From Caprimulgus europaeus (Eukaryota > Chordata > Aves > Caprimulgiformes > Caprimulgidae), in the NCBI GenBank assembly GCA_907165065.1, contig OU015529.1, forward strand, positions 9,247,554 through 9,311,553: a DNA stretch of 64,000 nucleotides, read 5' to 3'. The notes under the pieces were generated by a model. The model did not search any database. It was not told the DNA's origin and was given only the letters and a program-made list of their open reading frames with translations. Below, in pieces: positions 24,001-37,220 of this stretch. How positions within the stretch are numbered: position 1 is the first letter of the stretch; each line of letters starts with the position of its first letter. Both the position numbers and the translations under genes were made by a program.

Positions 24001-27000
24001 TTTAGTTCACATATCCTCACCTACATATACACCTTATTCTAGGAGCTGCCTATATTAAGAAGAAGGATCCTGGTGTTACTTCCCCAGCTGAAAGGGACTA
24101 TCTTCAGTGAGGCACCAAGAATGCCGTGAATAAAAAAGCTGTTTGATGTCCAGGGTTGTGTATGAACCTGTGTCTAATACAAAATGAATGCCCACGTCTC
24201 TTTGAAGAGTGTCAGAGAACTATACCAGCAGAACGATAGCATAACATGTGAAGGGGAGGTTTAGACCCTGAGCTTTTACAGGTTTATATGGTCTAAAATT
24301 AAAGAGAATAAACTCGGGGATTAACGTCTGGGCCTCGAGGGAAGGCTGTTTTATGTGCCTTTGATGCCTGTTTGCCTACAAGAACACAATGGTAGTAGAG
24401 TTAGCTGCCTATATAGCAAAGAAAGCAGAAACATCTCAGTGGGACAGTGGTAGCAGTTCACAACTGAGGACGTCTAAAAGCAGCAGAGGTCCAGCAGTGG
24501 TTAACTCCCAAGCAGCTGCCACTGTCTTGACCTTCAGGAGTAACATAAAATCAGAGGTAATTAAATGAACTTTGGAGAAAAAAAAAATATTTTAATGTTT
24601 AGTGACCTCAAAAAGGAAGATGAACATTACAAAGACATATGTTGCCTAAGCATGAAAGTGTCATGACATTAATTTTAGCATGCCTTCACCCAAATCTGTG
24701 AAAAGGATGAGCTTGGTTGGGATACCTCCAAGAGAAGACCTTTCACACATTAAATTAATTTGTAAAATCTAACAGAAAAACTTTAAGAAACTACTACCTC
24801 ATATTTGTGTTTTTCTTCACTCATTTAGGATCAAGAAGCAGATCAGAGAATCCTCTTCCATGTTCGTGGCTCATGTATTTGGGTCTAAAGTTAAAATTTG
24901 CTTATATGCTGGATAGCAAGGGAATAGCTCTGGAAAAACAAAATAAAATGAATCTTCATGAAAAACAAATATGAAGGGCAGAAAGTATGTAAACAGATCA
25001 GCACACTATTTAAACTCTGGGCAAAAATAGAACCCAGACTCCCCAAACCACCAATAAACCCTGTTTGTTTATATTTGATCCCTTTTTCTTGCCTGATAAC
25101 TGCTCTCTGGCCTTACTTCCAAACCTTTTGGCATTGTGTCTATGCAGAAGTACCACATTACGTTTTCATACAAGGGCTGTCTTTCATGTGCCTGTGTCAG
25201 AGGCCATCTGCGTTATGGAGTAAGACCAGAACAGTCCCTAAATTAAAGAAGAAAGAGGGAGGAAAAGTAAAAGTGTCTGTCACACTTTCTATTATGGTAG
25301 CTGATTTTCACATCTGCAGAGAAATATAAGCGTAATTCAGATGACTTGTCAAGGGAAATATGATTGAATTATCTCTATAGCCCAGCTGAAAGGTGAAATG
25401 ATGAGCAACCTGGAATTAAATTAAAAACCTAAACCCATTAAAGTATTCAGATTTCCCAGTCTAAGATAAAAGTGAAAACCTTTGAAATTAAGCAGTCTTC
25501 CTACCCTTATCTCAAGCTGAAGACGCTGCTGCTTTGGATAACACAAAGGAAGCCAGACTGGATTATAGCTCATTTGAACACTGGTTTTCAAATGCACCAT
25601 ATTTTCCTCGAGAAATGAACATTATTCATTTCAGCTTATGTTGGATATCAAAGTAACTGTAGAAAAGGGCACAAAATAAATTACCAACTATCCTTTGATC
25701 CCAACACACTCCCACTGCTCTGCTTCCCCACTCCAGAGAACAATGTGAAGGGACCAAATCTCTTCCTTATTCTCAGCACAGTGCTGCACATCCTGAGCCT
25801 TTCAAAGCTCATTCCTTTCCTGAAGACTGTCTTTATTCTTAATAAATTTGAAACTCTGCATAAGATTTCCTCAAATGCCAGTTTTCTCACAAGATCTCTC
25901 CCTTGCCTTCAAAGTGATTCCTCTTAAAATGTAATTCATAAGTCCCACCTTGTCTGGCTTGAAGAGACAAACAAATCATTCTCTTTGAGGAATCAAAATG
26001 TATTCATCCATGCCATCACAAAGGAAGTACCATTCTGTACAGAAGTATTCCATTCTTATGTGCAATATAAACAAGAAAACAAACATGTTTTTCTGTTTAA
26101 ACTGGTTTTCACGTGGGTCAGTTACATTTTGCAGCATGTGTAATGAATCTTTAGCTGCTTTCATAAAGGCATTTAGATAATAATAATGATAAAAGAGCAC
26201 CATCTCACCTTTATTCTCGGGAGTTCAGTTAAGGGGTGAATTACAGTCTGACAATTTAAATTACTGTAAAAATCATATAATAAATTATAACATCTCACAA
26301 AGCTGTAGTTTAAATAGAGCCAGGAGGGATCAAATCAAACTTACTTCATCTATAACAAAGTGAGACATGTTCTTCTGTCTATTTATTTGTTCAGGTGATG
26401 CACCCACATCCCTTTCCTTATGTCTGTTTACAAAGACTTCAGGCCAGGCATTTTTTCTTTTAAACTTGCATGGCAGCAGAATAATGAGGCACCAATCCAA
26501 ACAATGGTCAATGGAAAGAGCAGGAATAGAAATATTTACTAATAGTACAGCTGTTATTGAAAAAACAGTGCTTTTCAGCCGCATTTTGAATAAAAGGAAA
26601 ATTGAAGGCAAAATGTTTTCATGGCTCGTGATCCCTTCTACCTCCATAATGGAACTGACTCCATCTGAGGAGCAATAGCAAACTTCCCCTGATATAAGCT
26701 ATATCAAAGGGCATAAAATTATCAAGAGGAAGCTAAGGGAAGAAATAATTATTGTGATCAAGCTTCTACAATCAGCATTTTCCAATATTTGTGCAGCCCT
26801 TAGAAACTCTTCAGCAGAGGAAAGGTATTATCGTGCTTTACTATTATTTCTCAAGCATTTGCCTATATGCCAGATAACAATGGAGATTCCTTTAGCAAAC
26901 TTTTTTTTAAATTAAACATTAAACATAAAACCTTTAAAATGGTATTACTTCTTCCATCATCAAAATATTATGCTGGTGTAGTTAAATTTCCCTTTAGCCT

Positions 27001-28546
27001 TGGGTTTGGATTCTACAGAATTAAATATTCCATTTCAAACCCACATATGGTAGCTCAGTGATTTACACCTCATCTAATTTCACTAGACGTCAGAAGCCCT
27101 TTTAATGAGTGCTTGGAGGGTTTCATTCCATTACAGTGCCAGAGAAGCTGATGCTGCATTTTCTTTCAAATTCAAAAATTTAGTTGGCTGACATCCAACT
27201 TGCAATCAAATAATAATGAATTTTTAAAACAACTCCTTCCCAAGCAGAATCTCAAGAATAAAATTTTAAAAATACAAGAACAAATGTGCAAGATTTATAC
27301 AAGCCTCTGCAGCAATTGTCCAAAAGACAAAGCACATTGCTAGAATTTATCTGAAATAGAACCAGTAACCTTTGGGATGTTGCTTTATCTAATCAACTGA
27401 AAATATTAATAATTTCACATGTTCAGTGTTCCTGCTATATTAAAAAAAAGCAAGCTAAATGCGAACACAATCTGAAAAAGCATCAATTTAAACTCTTCTA
27501 TACTGCTAACTCTCCACTGCATTGGACAGGTTGGAAGTGCAGAGGCAGAGCAGCAATCTACGTATACCAGCACAGTCAAGGAAGACAAACAGGACTGGTT
27601 TTGAGAAACCATGGCAGAGAATAAACAGTAAACAAGGCATCAAGAGACTTGAGTCCTCAGCTTGATTCCACCACTGCTTTTCTATGTGGGCGGGTCACAG
27701 CATCCATTTATCTCCCTTTCAGTTCTAAACTTAGAACAGCTTTTGTAACGCAGCCTTGCTTCCATCCATCTCCTCCCTTCTCTGCCTATCTGTTCTCACA
27801 ACATCTCACAACATGTATGCAATACTCCCCACCACCCAAAAAGAAAAGCATTTCTCTGCATTCCTGTAAGCAAAGCAAAAAAAGGACCAGTGAATGTTAC
27901 ACAGTTTGGAGAACAGTGAACAGAGGGTTTCCCAAGTTTTAAATGAGCTCACTTTCCTCCACCTTTTATCTGATTGTTTTCAAGAATAATTTCTCTTTTA
28001 TAAGATGGCTTGCATAAACTAAAATATCATTTATTATCCCAGTGAAAAGTATTTGGCCATATGGCATATGCTTCATGTATATTATTGATTAGGAGTCTTG
28101 CTAGAAAGTTATGTTGTCAAGACCTGCTGGGGTGGCCAGGTGTTCCATGTGAAGATATTGTAAACACATTTACCACCCACAGTTAAAAAACAGTTTTTTA
28201 TTTACTGGCTTAATACCACATAGTTTCAAGCATCATCTGAACTATTAGCTAAATAGTTATATATAAATATTAATAAAATAATAGAATATAGACAAAGGGA
28301 ACTCTAGCAAGGAGAAGAATTTAATCAACAATCCACTCTCCTGCATATAAACAAAATCTTGCCATCCTGTGCAAGATGCTTTCCTACCTATTCTGGGAGT
28401 AAAAGGACATTGATATCCACTTATTTCTTTATATAACTCTGTAGGATAGGTGACAGTTCAACTTTTATACAGAAGTAATTTTCATTTCCTGAAAGGTAGG
28501 ATTATGTCTTTGGATTCAGCAATCCTCCTTCAGTTCCTTTTATTAC
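21089..28546. other. Long intergenic stretch, no gene seen
   Basis: About 7.5 kb of AT-rich sequence without a supported gene or a recognised transposon. It contains a 22-bp tandem duplication near 23.90 kb and a block at 27.06-27.24 kb that reads like a conserved non-coding element. The longest open frame (24,958-25,329, plus, 123 codons) has no recognisable domain or splice context. Confidence 0.65.
23903..23946. repeat. 22-bp tandem duplication with alternating purine-pyrimidine tract
   Basis: GAACATGCATGTGCACACACA followed by T or C is present twice in a row, with one difference at the last base. The unit is rich in alternating purine-pyrimidine steps (CATGCATGTGCACACACA), which are Z-DNA prone and unstable in length. 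Confidence 0.9.
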
Positions 28547-28691
28547 CATAGAAATATAAAGCTGGGAGGGAGGTCACCTAGCCCTAGCTTTCTCTTTTTT
28601 AATCTAAAAGAGACCCAGTTCACACAGTCTTTCTTCAGAGATCATATTTTCTAGACCTCTGACTGGTCTCTACCATCTCTCTCATCTCTGT
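28547..28691 (-). mobile_element. Old, decayed CR1/L3-type LINE fragment
   Basis: The plus strand begins CATAGAAATATAAAGCTGGG, which resembles the complement of an older CR1 3' end. It continues with AGAGACCCAGTTCACACAG and CAGAGATCATATTTTCTAGA, matching the older CR1/L3 body where a series of short Cs and Ts is conserved. The pieces are closer together than in an intact copy, so an internal deletion is likely. High divergence suggests an age well before the younger CR1 copies here. Confidence 0.5.
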
Positions 28692-31600
28692 TCAAAAAGC
28701 ACTTTCCCAGTTATTCCATTGTACTGAAGGGGAATTGGTTCTAAGGCAAAATTAAATTTATTATTTAACTTTCCTTTGCCCTTTTTTATTTTCTTATTTT
28801 TATTTCATCAATGGTAAATGCAACCATGGCAAAGATTCTTTTCCAGTTATAACATTTCCTTAATTGTCATAACAACTTCTTCCTCAGTGTTAAGCATGTT
28901 CCCTTTTGATACGTCTGCATAATTTACTAGCACATAGCTGAGTAACAGACTTAAGAGTTTAACATTCATAAACACACTAATAATTTCTTTTCTGAATAGC
29001 CTCAAATTATGTTTTTCATTATTTCAATGTGCACTCCTTTTCTGTGGCCTGGAATTCCCTTGACATAAAGCACTTTGCAAAGTGATTTTTCCACGTTACC
29101 ACATGCACTAAAGATGAAGTAATTGAGCAATATAATTTTTACCATTGGATAACTGAGATAAATCTTTTCTTATGACTGGTTTAAGAGAGTAATGCACTGA
29201 ATCAGTACATTTCTATTCTTTTCTTGAAATTAATATAGTAATCAGCCCTGGAATCTTCATAAACATCCTAAAACATGTGAGCAAATTAGGACATCATGGA
29301 TGACTATGATCTGATCATTTCTATGCAAATACTTTTCAGTTCTTGCTGATGTTGCATTTTTTTAGAATGTCATCTTGAAATGTTCTTGAAAATACTGGCT
29401 GCTATGAAGATATTCAGGATATAGTGACTCTACAGACTTCTTGTTTTAGTGAACATTGAAATCTACAGTCCTGCAAAGTAGGGATTGGTCTTGGTTTCAA
29501 CTGGTATGGCTAAGTATATACAAAATGAATAAATGTCACTGAAGATCTCAACAGAAGTCATTATTTCCTTACTATTGCTCAATTGCTCTGCTCCTTTATT
29601 GTAGGTCTTATAGGTAAGTCCTGAAATACAACTTCACATTCTAGTGTTCATTTGAAATGAAAACAGGGGGCAAGATGATATCACAAATTACTCCACAGAG
29701 TTTATTGCAAGTCTAGGTTGTGGTGAGGAACAATCTTGCTTTTTCTAGTTCTGTTGCATTACCACAGACACAGTTCTTCTCAAGCAGAAATGTTCTCTTC
29801 AAGACAGAGATGTATTACAGAGAGCAACAAAGTACAAGCATAAACACAGAGAATTCCTCACAGGGCATGACAGCAGGAAAGGAAGTTCTTTCCCTGTGTA
29901 TTTTCAAAAGCCAATGACATTCGGGAAGCACAAGTAGTGAAAACTGGGGTTCTACCTTCTAAAAAGACAGCACAACAGGTCTGAAGAGTTCAGCTGTTCG
30001 TATAGTGGGTTTTCAACATGTGAGGTCTGTCACCCTTTCTTAGATTAAAAGGTATGAACTTGTTACATACTTGTTTCTGACAGAGCAGGATGGTGTGATA
30101 TTAAAAATGCAACCTACTGGTTTTAAAAATAAAAACTGGATCTTCTGGAGATTTCTTTTTCCCTTCCAAACTGCTTTTCTTCTCTGTTTCCAAGAACACT
30201 GAAGCCAGCGACCTTCCACCCTCTGGAATCAGGGCTGCAGTATCTAACATAACAGCATATTAGCTATAGGTATTGAAAATGGCTGCCTGCTTTCTTTGGA
30301 TTTGAAAATGGAATTATAATGCTCTGAGTTTTAAGTAATAGTATAAAATATCCACTTTCAGTGCAGTTTCCAATAAAGTATTTTAAACAAATTATCAGTA
30401 TGTTTGGACTTCTTTCTATGAGAGAATAAATGCTTAGCACAAGGAACTCTGCATTCAGAAGTGTTGAGTAAATTTGCCCATTTACCCTGTTGCGATTTTC
30501 TTAACCTATATTCCTGCATCTGCTGCATCCACAGTTTCAGAACTAGTAGTGTGGAACAAAACCTGGCTCAATCACTCAGCTTAGAATTATGCTACCAGGA
30601 AAAAATAAAATAAAAAAACAAAAAAATAATAAAAAGAACCCCCAACAAACCAAAACCCACTACGTAATTCAGAAGATGGTTGAATTATCTTCAGTAACAG
30701 AATTGCTGGATCCATTCAGTTAATCAGAATGCTAAAGACTGCCAGCCATGCTGGGTAACCTTGTTTTGTAAATATCCTGTGTTCTCACTTTGGCACTGGA
30801 CAAATTTGTTTCAGATACAAAAACGGTCACACATTTTCTAAATTGTTGGGAAATAACCCAAGTGGGATTATAAACAATGTAATCTGAGAAACTGGCCTGA
30901 TGCCTTCACAAAGGCTTTGATACGGACCATTGGCTCGCTCCAGCATTTTGAAAATAATTAAACTTATTTTACTGGTAGCAATGTTTGTTCATTTTTCTGC
31001 AATCCCAATGTAGTATCGTAGCAGAAAGTGTCTCTTTCTAGGCATAAAATAGATACTGACCAGCCAGAAACTGGGTGTAAGAGTGACAGGAGTCTGCAAC
31101 GTACAGAAGAGGGGAAGAGGGCAAGTGTCAGTGTCTGAGCTTGATCAGAGGTAGAGACCTGCTTGGAGAAGGTTTACTACCTTCCCCAGCACTAGAATTT
31201 TCTTGAACTGGTAAAGTAAGAAATCACTATTTTGAACAGTTGTAAAATTACCTGCTTAAACTACTACATGCCTTTGGAGTGAGAAATACACTGCAAATTA
31301 AAGAGATCAGAAGGCTGGAGATTTGGAAAGGAACATGGGTGCACACTATGAGTATCTTCAAGAAGATGACTGCTTTGTGTCTGGGAGAAAAGTGGAATTT
31401 TCTGAATTATAGACCCCCAAAATACCATAACAATTCAGGGGATTAAGGCTCCAATTCAGAGGAATGGAGATTTCAATGAAATCTGAACCTGGGCTATAAG
31501 CGGATACTTAAATTGCTCCTTATTAAGCAAAGGACTTAGCAATTTGTTTAATTTATATCCAGTTAAAACGAAAGAAAGTTCATCACATGCTTAAATGCTT

Positions 31601-33367
31601 TTCTAAATTGGACCTTCACAACATTTCTCTGGAAACTGGTGAAGAATATCTACAAGAGTGTAGCCTTGCTGTAGCATATTTCAGCACAGCCACAGTTATA
31701 CAGCTACTAAATGCAGTCTTTGTCTACTTTTAAAAATTAATGCTCCCTGTGGGAGCTTTGTTAATAGTCAGAACTTAATTGCTTTACAATGCCTTTTCAT
31801 TCCAATCAAGACCATTTCTAGCAACTTACTGGACTGAAGTAGTAACAAATCATTCCTGAGAGTAATTATCCAAAACTATTATATAGAACTGGGGAAGGTC
31901 TCCTTCCAACAGAGTCTAAATTGTTAATTTTGTTCCTGTGTTTGTTTCCACTGCACATCACCTTTATTTATGAGGAAAACTGAAATAAATCAATATTTTT
32001 GCTTGTTTGGATTTCTGAATTTAAGTACTCCTTGACCTTTCTTGTCCTTGTTGGATCCATTTTGCTCAGTAAGAAGGAAGTTCACTTAATTCTCACCCAT
32101 AGAAAAGTAAATTTTTTAACTAGCTGAATAAACAAAATACACCAGGCATTTTTTTTTTCTCCCTCTAGATAGCCAGTTCTTTTTAAAACAATCTCTCCTG
32201 GGTTTTACATAGTGAAATACTTGAAAAATCTGACCTACCGCTCACTGCAGTAACTAAGAATCATTCATTGACTTCAGTGGCCTTTGGATCAGGATCTACA
32301 TGAAACTGTGGCTTTGTGTTTTAAGACAAACAAGAAAACAGAATTTAAAGGGACACATTGTTTCAAACAGATTCATTCAATTCCTTAGCAACAATTTAAG
32401 AAGTCACAAGGGAAATGAGTTTTTATGGTCTCATCATTTCTTTGATGTAAAAGTGCACACTCCATCTTTTTGGCATTTTGTTCAACAGCAGAGCACATGA
32501 AAAAAGAGCTCCACTGTGCATAAAGAGAATAAAATATGTTCAAGAAGAAACAGGAAAAGAGATTCAGGTTAATACGAAGGTCAACCTCTTTCTGTGTTTC
32601 AAATCTGCACTTTGCTGAGATCTTAAAGAGAAGTAAAAAAAGCTTTAATCTTCAATGCTGTCATCCCTTAGCTGGAGAAGAGTTAAAATCCAAACAGAGA
32701 TGTTTTGGCTGATTTTAGAGGGGTAAATTGCTGTTAGATATTAGATTACCAGTCCTTGAAATATCAGACCTTATATGACACTTATTGCGCTTTATATTAA
32801 ATAAAGCTAGTGCCTCATTAAGGATATTAACAGACTCCCAGACCATTTCTATGTTCCCTTCACTTCTTTCTGCGCAGGAAGGCAGTGCACTAGCCTAGCC
32901 CAGGAGGCCTCAACCTGTGACACAGCCACAGATCTGGAGCAGGTTGGACAAAACAGCCCATCTCCCTGGCTACTTCCACACCATATCTGAACTGAACCCC
33001 AAGAACCAGCTGCAGTCAGATGTAGCCCCACAAGTTAGAGATTTTAGTGCCCTTCTCCTGCCCAGTGTGCACTGGCAAGAGGTGACTGTGCACCTTCAAG
33101 TAGGCAGCAGGTACAGACATCAAATCTGGGCTCAAGACCTCTCTATGAGCACAGTGTACAGGTAGCCCACACTTTCTACCTGCAGAAAGGGAGCACAGCA
33201 CACCTCTGCCTCACCAACTCGCTGAGGAACAAGCAGGCTGTACTGCAAGGTGTTCATGTACTGTGAGACTGGAGATGGACACTAAAGAGCAACACACCTC
33301 AACAGGGTCTGTGTGAATGGCAGGTCTGTAAAAGTCTCTAGCTCAGGTAACTTGAAGAAGTCTGTCT
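28692..33367. other. Intergenic stretch, no gene seen
   Basis: AT-rich for the first 4 kb, with an A-rich low-complexity patch at 30,600-30,660. From about 32.85 kb to the CR1 at 33.37 kb, base composition becomes clearly GC-richer. That half kilobase has no recognised family and no convincing coding frame. Confidence 0.6.
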
Positions 33368-33664
33368 GGGCAGAGACTTTTTATCAGGGCCGCTAACAAT
33401 AGGACAAGGGGAAATGTTTTTAAACTAAAAGAGGGATGATTCAGACTAGATGTAAGGAAGAAATTTTTTTACAATGAGGGTGGTGAAACCCTGGCACAGG
33501 TTGCCCAGAGAGGTGGTAGATGCCCCATCCCTGGAAACATTCAAGGTCAGGCTGGATGGGGCTCTGAGCAACCTGATCTGGTTGATGCCCCAGCTCACTG
33601 CAGAGGGGCTGGACTAGGTGAGCTTTAAAGGTGCCTTCCAACCCAAACCATTCTATAATTCTAA
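33368..33664 (+). mobile_element. CR1 LINE 3' copy
   Basis: Covers the standard CR1 3' body: TTTTTATCAGGGCCGCTAAC, ATTCAGACTAGATGTAAGG, GGTTGCCCAGAGAGGTGGT, CTGGAAACATTCAAGGTCAG, GGGCTCTGAGCAACCTGATC and CCAACCCAAACCATTCTATA. It is about 300 bases, 5'-truncated, moderately diverged, with the short repeated tail and no poly(A). The last part of ORF2 is present in degraded form. Confidence 0.93.
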
Positions 33665-36600
33665 GTGTGGGATGTTTTCACACTCTCCCCAAGCTGAGGT
33701 ATTCTGGTTTTGGGATGGGTTTTTTACTCCTTAAAAAAAAATATTAAAAATTAAAAAAAAAAAAACCCAAGCAAAAGAGGTTACTACTTGGAGCATGAGT
33801 TGACAGAACTGCTATAAAAATATTTCATCAGCTACTTTGAGATTTAACTTAAAATGTTTTTTTAATGCCAATATTTTATTCATCTACTCAGTTACCTCTT
33901 CTATGCAGGAGAACTGCTAGACAATGACAATGCCTTCTATTTATGACCTATCAAAGCTGAAAGTCAATTCTTTCAATCATACAATGTAAGTTTATATTTT
34001 ACCAGTAGTGGTGGAAAGAGTGAAAATTGTCCCTTCTGCGTAGCTGTATTATTTTCCTCCTTTAAAGTGAAAAACTAATAAGAAAAAGGGAGTGATCAAT
34101 TAAAAAAAAAAAAAAAACACAACAAAATCTGCCTTCCAAGACTTGTACTGTCTGGGCTGTATTATATTACACCAAAAAAAAAAGCAGACAAGAATCTGTG
34201 TTTGTAGTAACACAAGGATGGGGGAAAAAGTTTTCACATAGACATAAGAATTTCTCTATTGTTATAAAACTATGAACACGTAACTTGGACATGATAATTG
34301 GAAATATGGGCAAAAAAAGTATAAATTTTACCCACAATACTGTTTAACAACTACATGTTAATGAATTTAATAAATCAGAGGAAGTTGGCTGTTTGGCAGT
34401 TTCTTAAGAGAGATTGTCTTTGCATATTCACTTTTAGTATTCCCTAGGAATAGACTACTGAACTGTGAAGCTGGGTTTCCATGTTTTCCTTCTGCCCTGT
34501 GTCCACAGCTGTTATTTTTCTTTTCTTTTTTCGTATAGTCAACTTGGAGAGAGCTCGTATTTCAAAAATTGAGATCTCCCAATTTTGGTCTTGTATCTTT
34601 TTTTTCCTGCACTCATCTTCCATTATAATTCATCAGAGGACAAAATGGTTTATTTTTCCATTTTTTTACTGAGAGGCAGTCCATAATTAACATTTTTTTT
34701 TTAAATTTAACTACTAGTGAAAGCACATCTTAGGGGATCCCCAGGAAGAAAAAGAGACAGAGTTCATAGGTGCTTCTATTTTCCAGCTCATAGAAATAGC
34801 TGCTTCAGCTCTTAGTCATGGAGCAGGAACCATGTTAAATGGATCTGGAAAGGTGGCAAAAACAACTGTGTCTACTTCCACCCCCTCACTGGCTGCTGTT
34901 GTGCCCCAAACAGCCCATCAGTAACGAACTGTAAAAGATTATAATGTATATCACTATCTGAATGCTGAATAGCAAGAGAAAACACAGCCATTCTGGTTTA
35001 GGAAATCCCTACTATAGCAATAGTAGCTGCTGTATTCTTTTTCCATTTGTTCAGGAAAAAAATACCCAAGAAATTATAGCAGTGTTAAGATTTTTCTAAG
35101 TCTGATCCAGGTGTAAAACACATTTCAATTAGTATGCCTAAAGCCAACAGCTCTCTGTGTGAGTGTAGAGCTCAGCGCTGTCTTATGTTAGCCTTGAATT
35201 TCTTTGAAATTTAGTTCTGTTCCCTTTGATTTTTTTTATTTTGTTAATCTTCCTTGTTCAAAATGGTGACGTTTAACTGGGGGAATTCACCAGTTCGAGT
35301 GTTTGACAGGAAGATGCTCCCTATTTGGCATCATCTAGGAAAGAGGCTGATTAAATGCACCACTAGCTGCAATGATTTTTAGATGAGGAGAGGGAATAAG
35401 CAAAGTCACAGGTTGAGATAACAGCAGCGTGAGATTACAGCATCAGAAATAAATTTATTTGGATGAGAAAACAAGGAATAAATATTTTTCTCTCCACCAT
35501 GAAAAAACTTTACATTTCAGTCCTCTGGTTTAGTGCCTTTAGCTCCCATTTCAGGCTTCTTGTCCTACTGAATATTTTTACACCACAATTCTGCAGTCTA
35601 ATGTCTTTTCAGTATCAATTTAAAGTTTTTCTTCACCCTTTCATCCTTTAGTAAGAAGCACAGACACAAACATACCTGTTCTACTTTTTGTTCCTCAGTA
35701 GCTCAAGTGTAATTTATACTTTTGCTTGTTGAATCTTCAGTCCCTCAAGCATATTTAAATTATGTAGCTGACTGGATTCTTTATGAAGTATTTTGAAACT
35801 ATTTCTGAGTAGAATATTTACTCGATGACTAGAGAAAACCTTTCCAATATTTGTATACAAAGTGCTTGCATGTGAAGGTGGCACATTTGAATTATGAAGA
35901 TGTTCCTCTAGTTTAAAAAAATAATGGGTGTTCTACAGAAATATCAACCAGTGTTTCTCTGTACCTGTACTACTTCAATCAAATGCGTCTTGTGAGGGTG
36001 GGTAGGGGTATGAAGAATATGCCTTTTATCATGCAGGCAGTACCCTGCAAACCACGGACACCAGAACTGATGTGAATAATGGACTTATAAGTGGCTGCAG
36101 AATCTGCTGCCTCATCCTGGAATTGCACCATTATTGATTTCCTGCCTATGAACCCTTCTCCTTCGCCCTTCAACCTGCACAGTGGCTGCACTCATGAAGT
36201 ATATCCGATTGAGAGCACCCAAAGATCAGACTGAAACCACAGAGCAACACTAATATGCAAATATCTGATTATTATTTTTTTTCCCCCTAAAGAAAAATGC
36301 TTTTTAGGATATCTGTTTTCCATAATCTCACTTTCCTCTGCCTCCGGACATAGCAGGGAAGATATAGATACATAAGACATCCTGACAGGTTTTTATTCTA
36401 CTGCAGAGGGAATGTTTCATAGACCTTTTTGGCATTGATTCCTGGCCAAGTTTTAGAGAAGGTCACTGCGAACTGCCCCTTCACTATTACATCACCACAA
36501 ACTACGCTGGTTTTGGCTTTGAGACCCACTAGTGGAAGGCAGCAGTGTGCCAAGTGTCAGAGAAAGTGTGTTTATTTAGAGATGACACTTATCAACCACA

Positions 36601-37065
36601 TAATGAGTGCCAGAATTCCTTCTCTATAAAAATAAAGAAGATATCCTGCAACTGACTGGCTACAATCTACAATGCACAAGCAGCAACCACTGAAAAGAAT
36701 TCCCCAAACATCCCAATTACAGTATATGGATATTGCTTTTTGCAAAACAGATAATAGCTTTTCTGACACTTGTTAGGAAGGAAAATTGTCAAGAACCTGC
36801 GTAACAGTTCCTAATATATAAACTGTAATTCTCCAATGCTTTAATAATGTTGATGAAAAATAGAGAGATAATTGGCAGAGGAGAAAGAAAGAAAACCGTA
36901 ATCTTAAAAGTGAAATTGGTAAAAAGCCAAAGAACAGTATTATTTTAATAATAACGCACCTTTTTAGAATTCTGTACAAATTATCTACCAGACTATTTAG
37001 GAATAGGTTTCTTGTCTTAGCTAGAAATATGTATTCAGGGAAAAACAAACTAACCAGCTGCCAAT
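33665..37065. other. Intergenic stretch, no gene seen
   Basis: AT-rich, with A-rich runs at 33.73-33.77 kb and a 15-base A run near 34.10 kb. No repeat family or gene recognised. Confidence 0.65.
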
Positions 37066-37220
37066 CCCCTGACTTATTGTCAATCAAACTGCACTAGAAA
37101 CGAGAAAGAGATGATTGTCAGGCCAGTTACAATGAAGAGTTCAAATCGCAGTCCCCTGACTTATTGTCAGTCAAATTGTATTACAAAAAAGAAAGAGATG
37201 ACTGTCAAACCAGTTACAAT
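37066..37220. repeat. Two-copy tandem duplication, 87-bp period
   Basis: The segment 37,066-37,133 is repeated at 37,153-37,220. Both copies begin CCCCTGACTTATTGTCA, contain GAAAGAGATGA and end CCAGTTACAAT. They differ at about a dozen positions, so the duplication is not recent. The spacer between copies is 19 bases. No flanking third copy was seen, and it does not match a family I know. Confidence 0.9.

Noticed and set aside
24958-25329. 123-codon plus-strand open frame
   Set aside because: No recognisable domain, no start or splice context, no similarity I can recall. Length is within chance for 64 kb in six frames.
37138-37157. tRNA-like B-box (GTTCAAATC) suggesting a tRNA gene
   Set aside because: No A box, no acceptor stem pairing and no cloverleaf around it; the word lies in the spacer of the 87-bp duplication.
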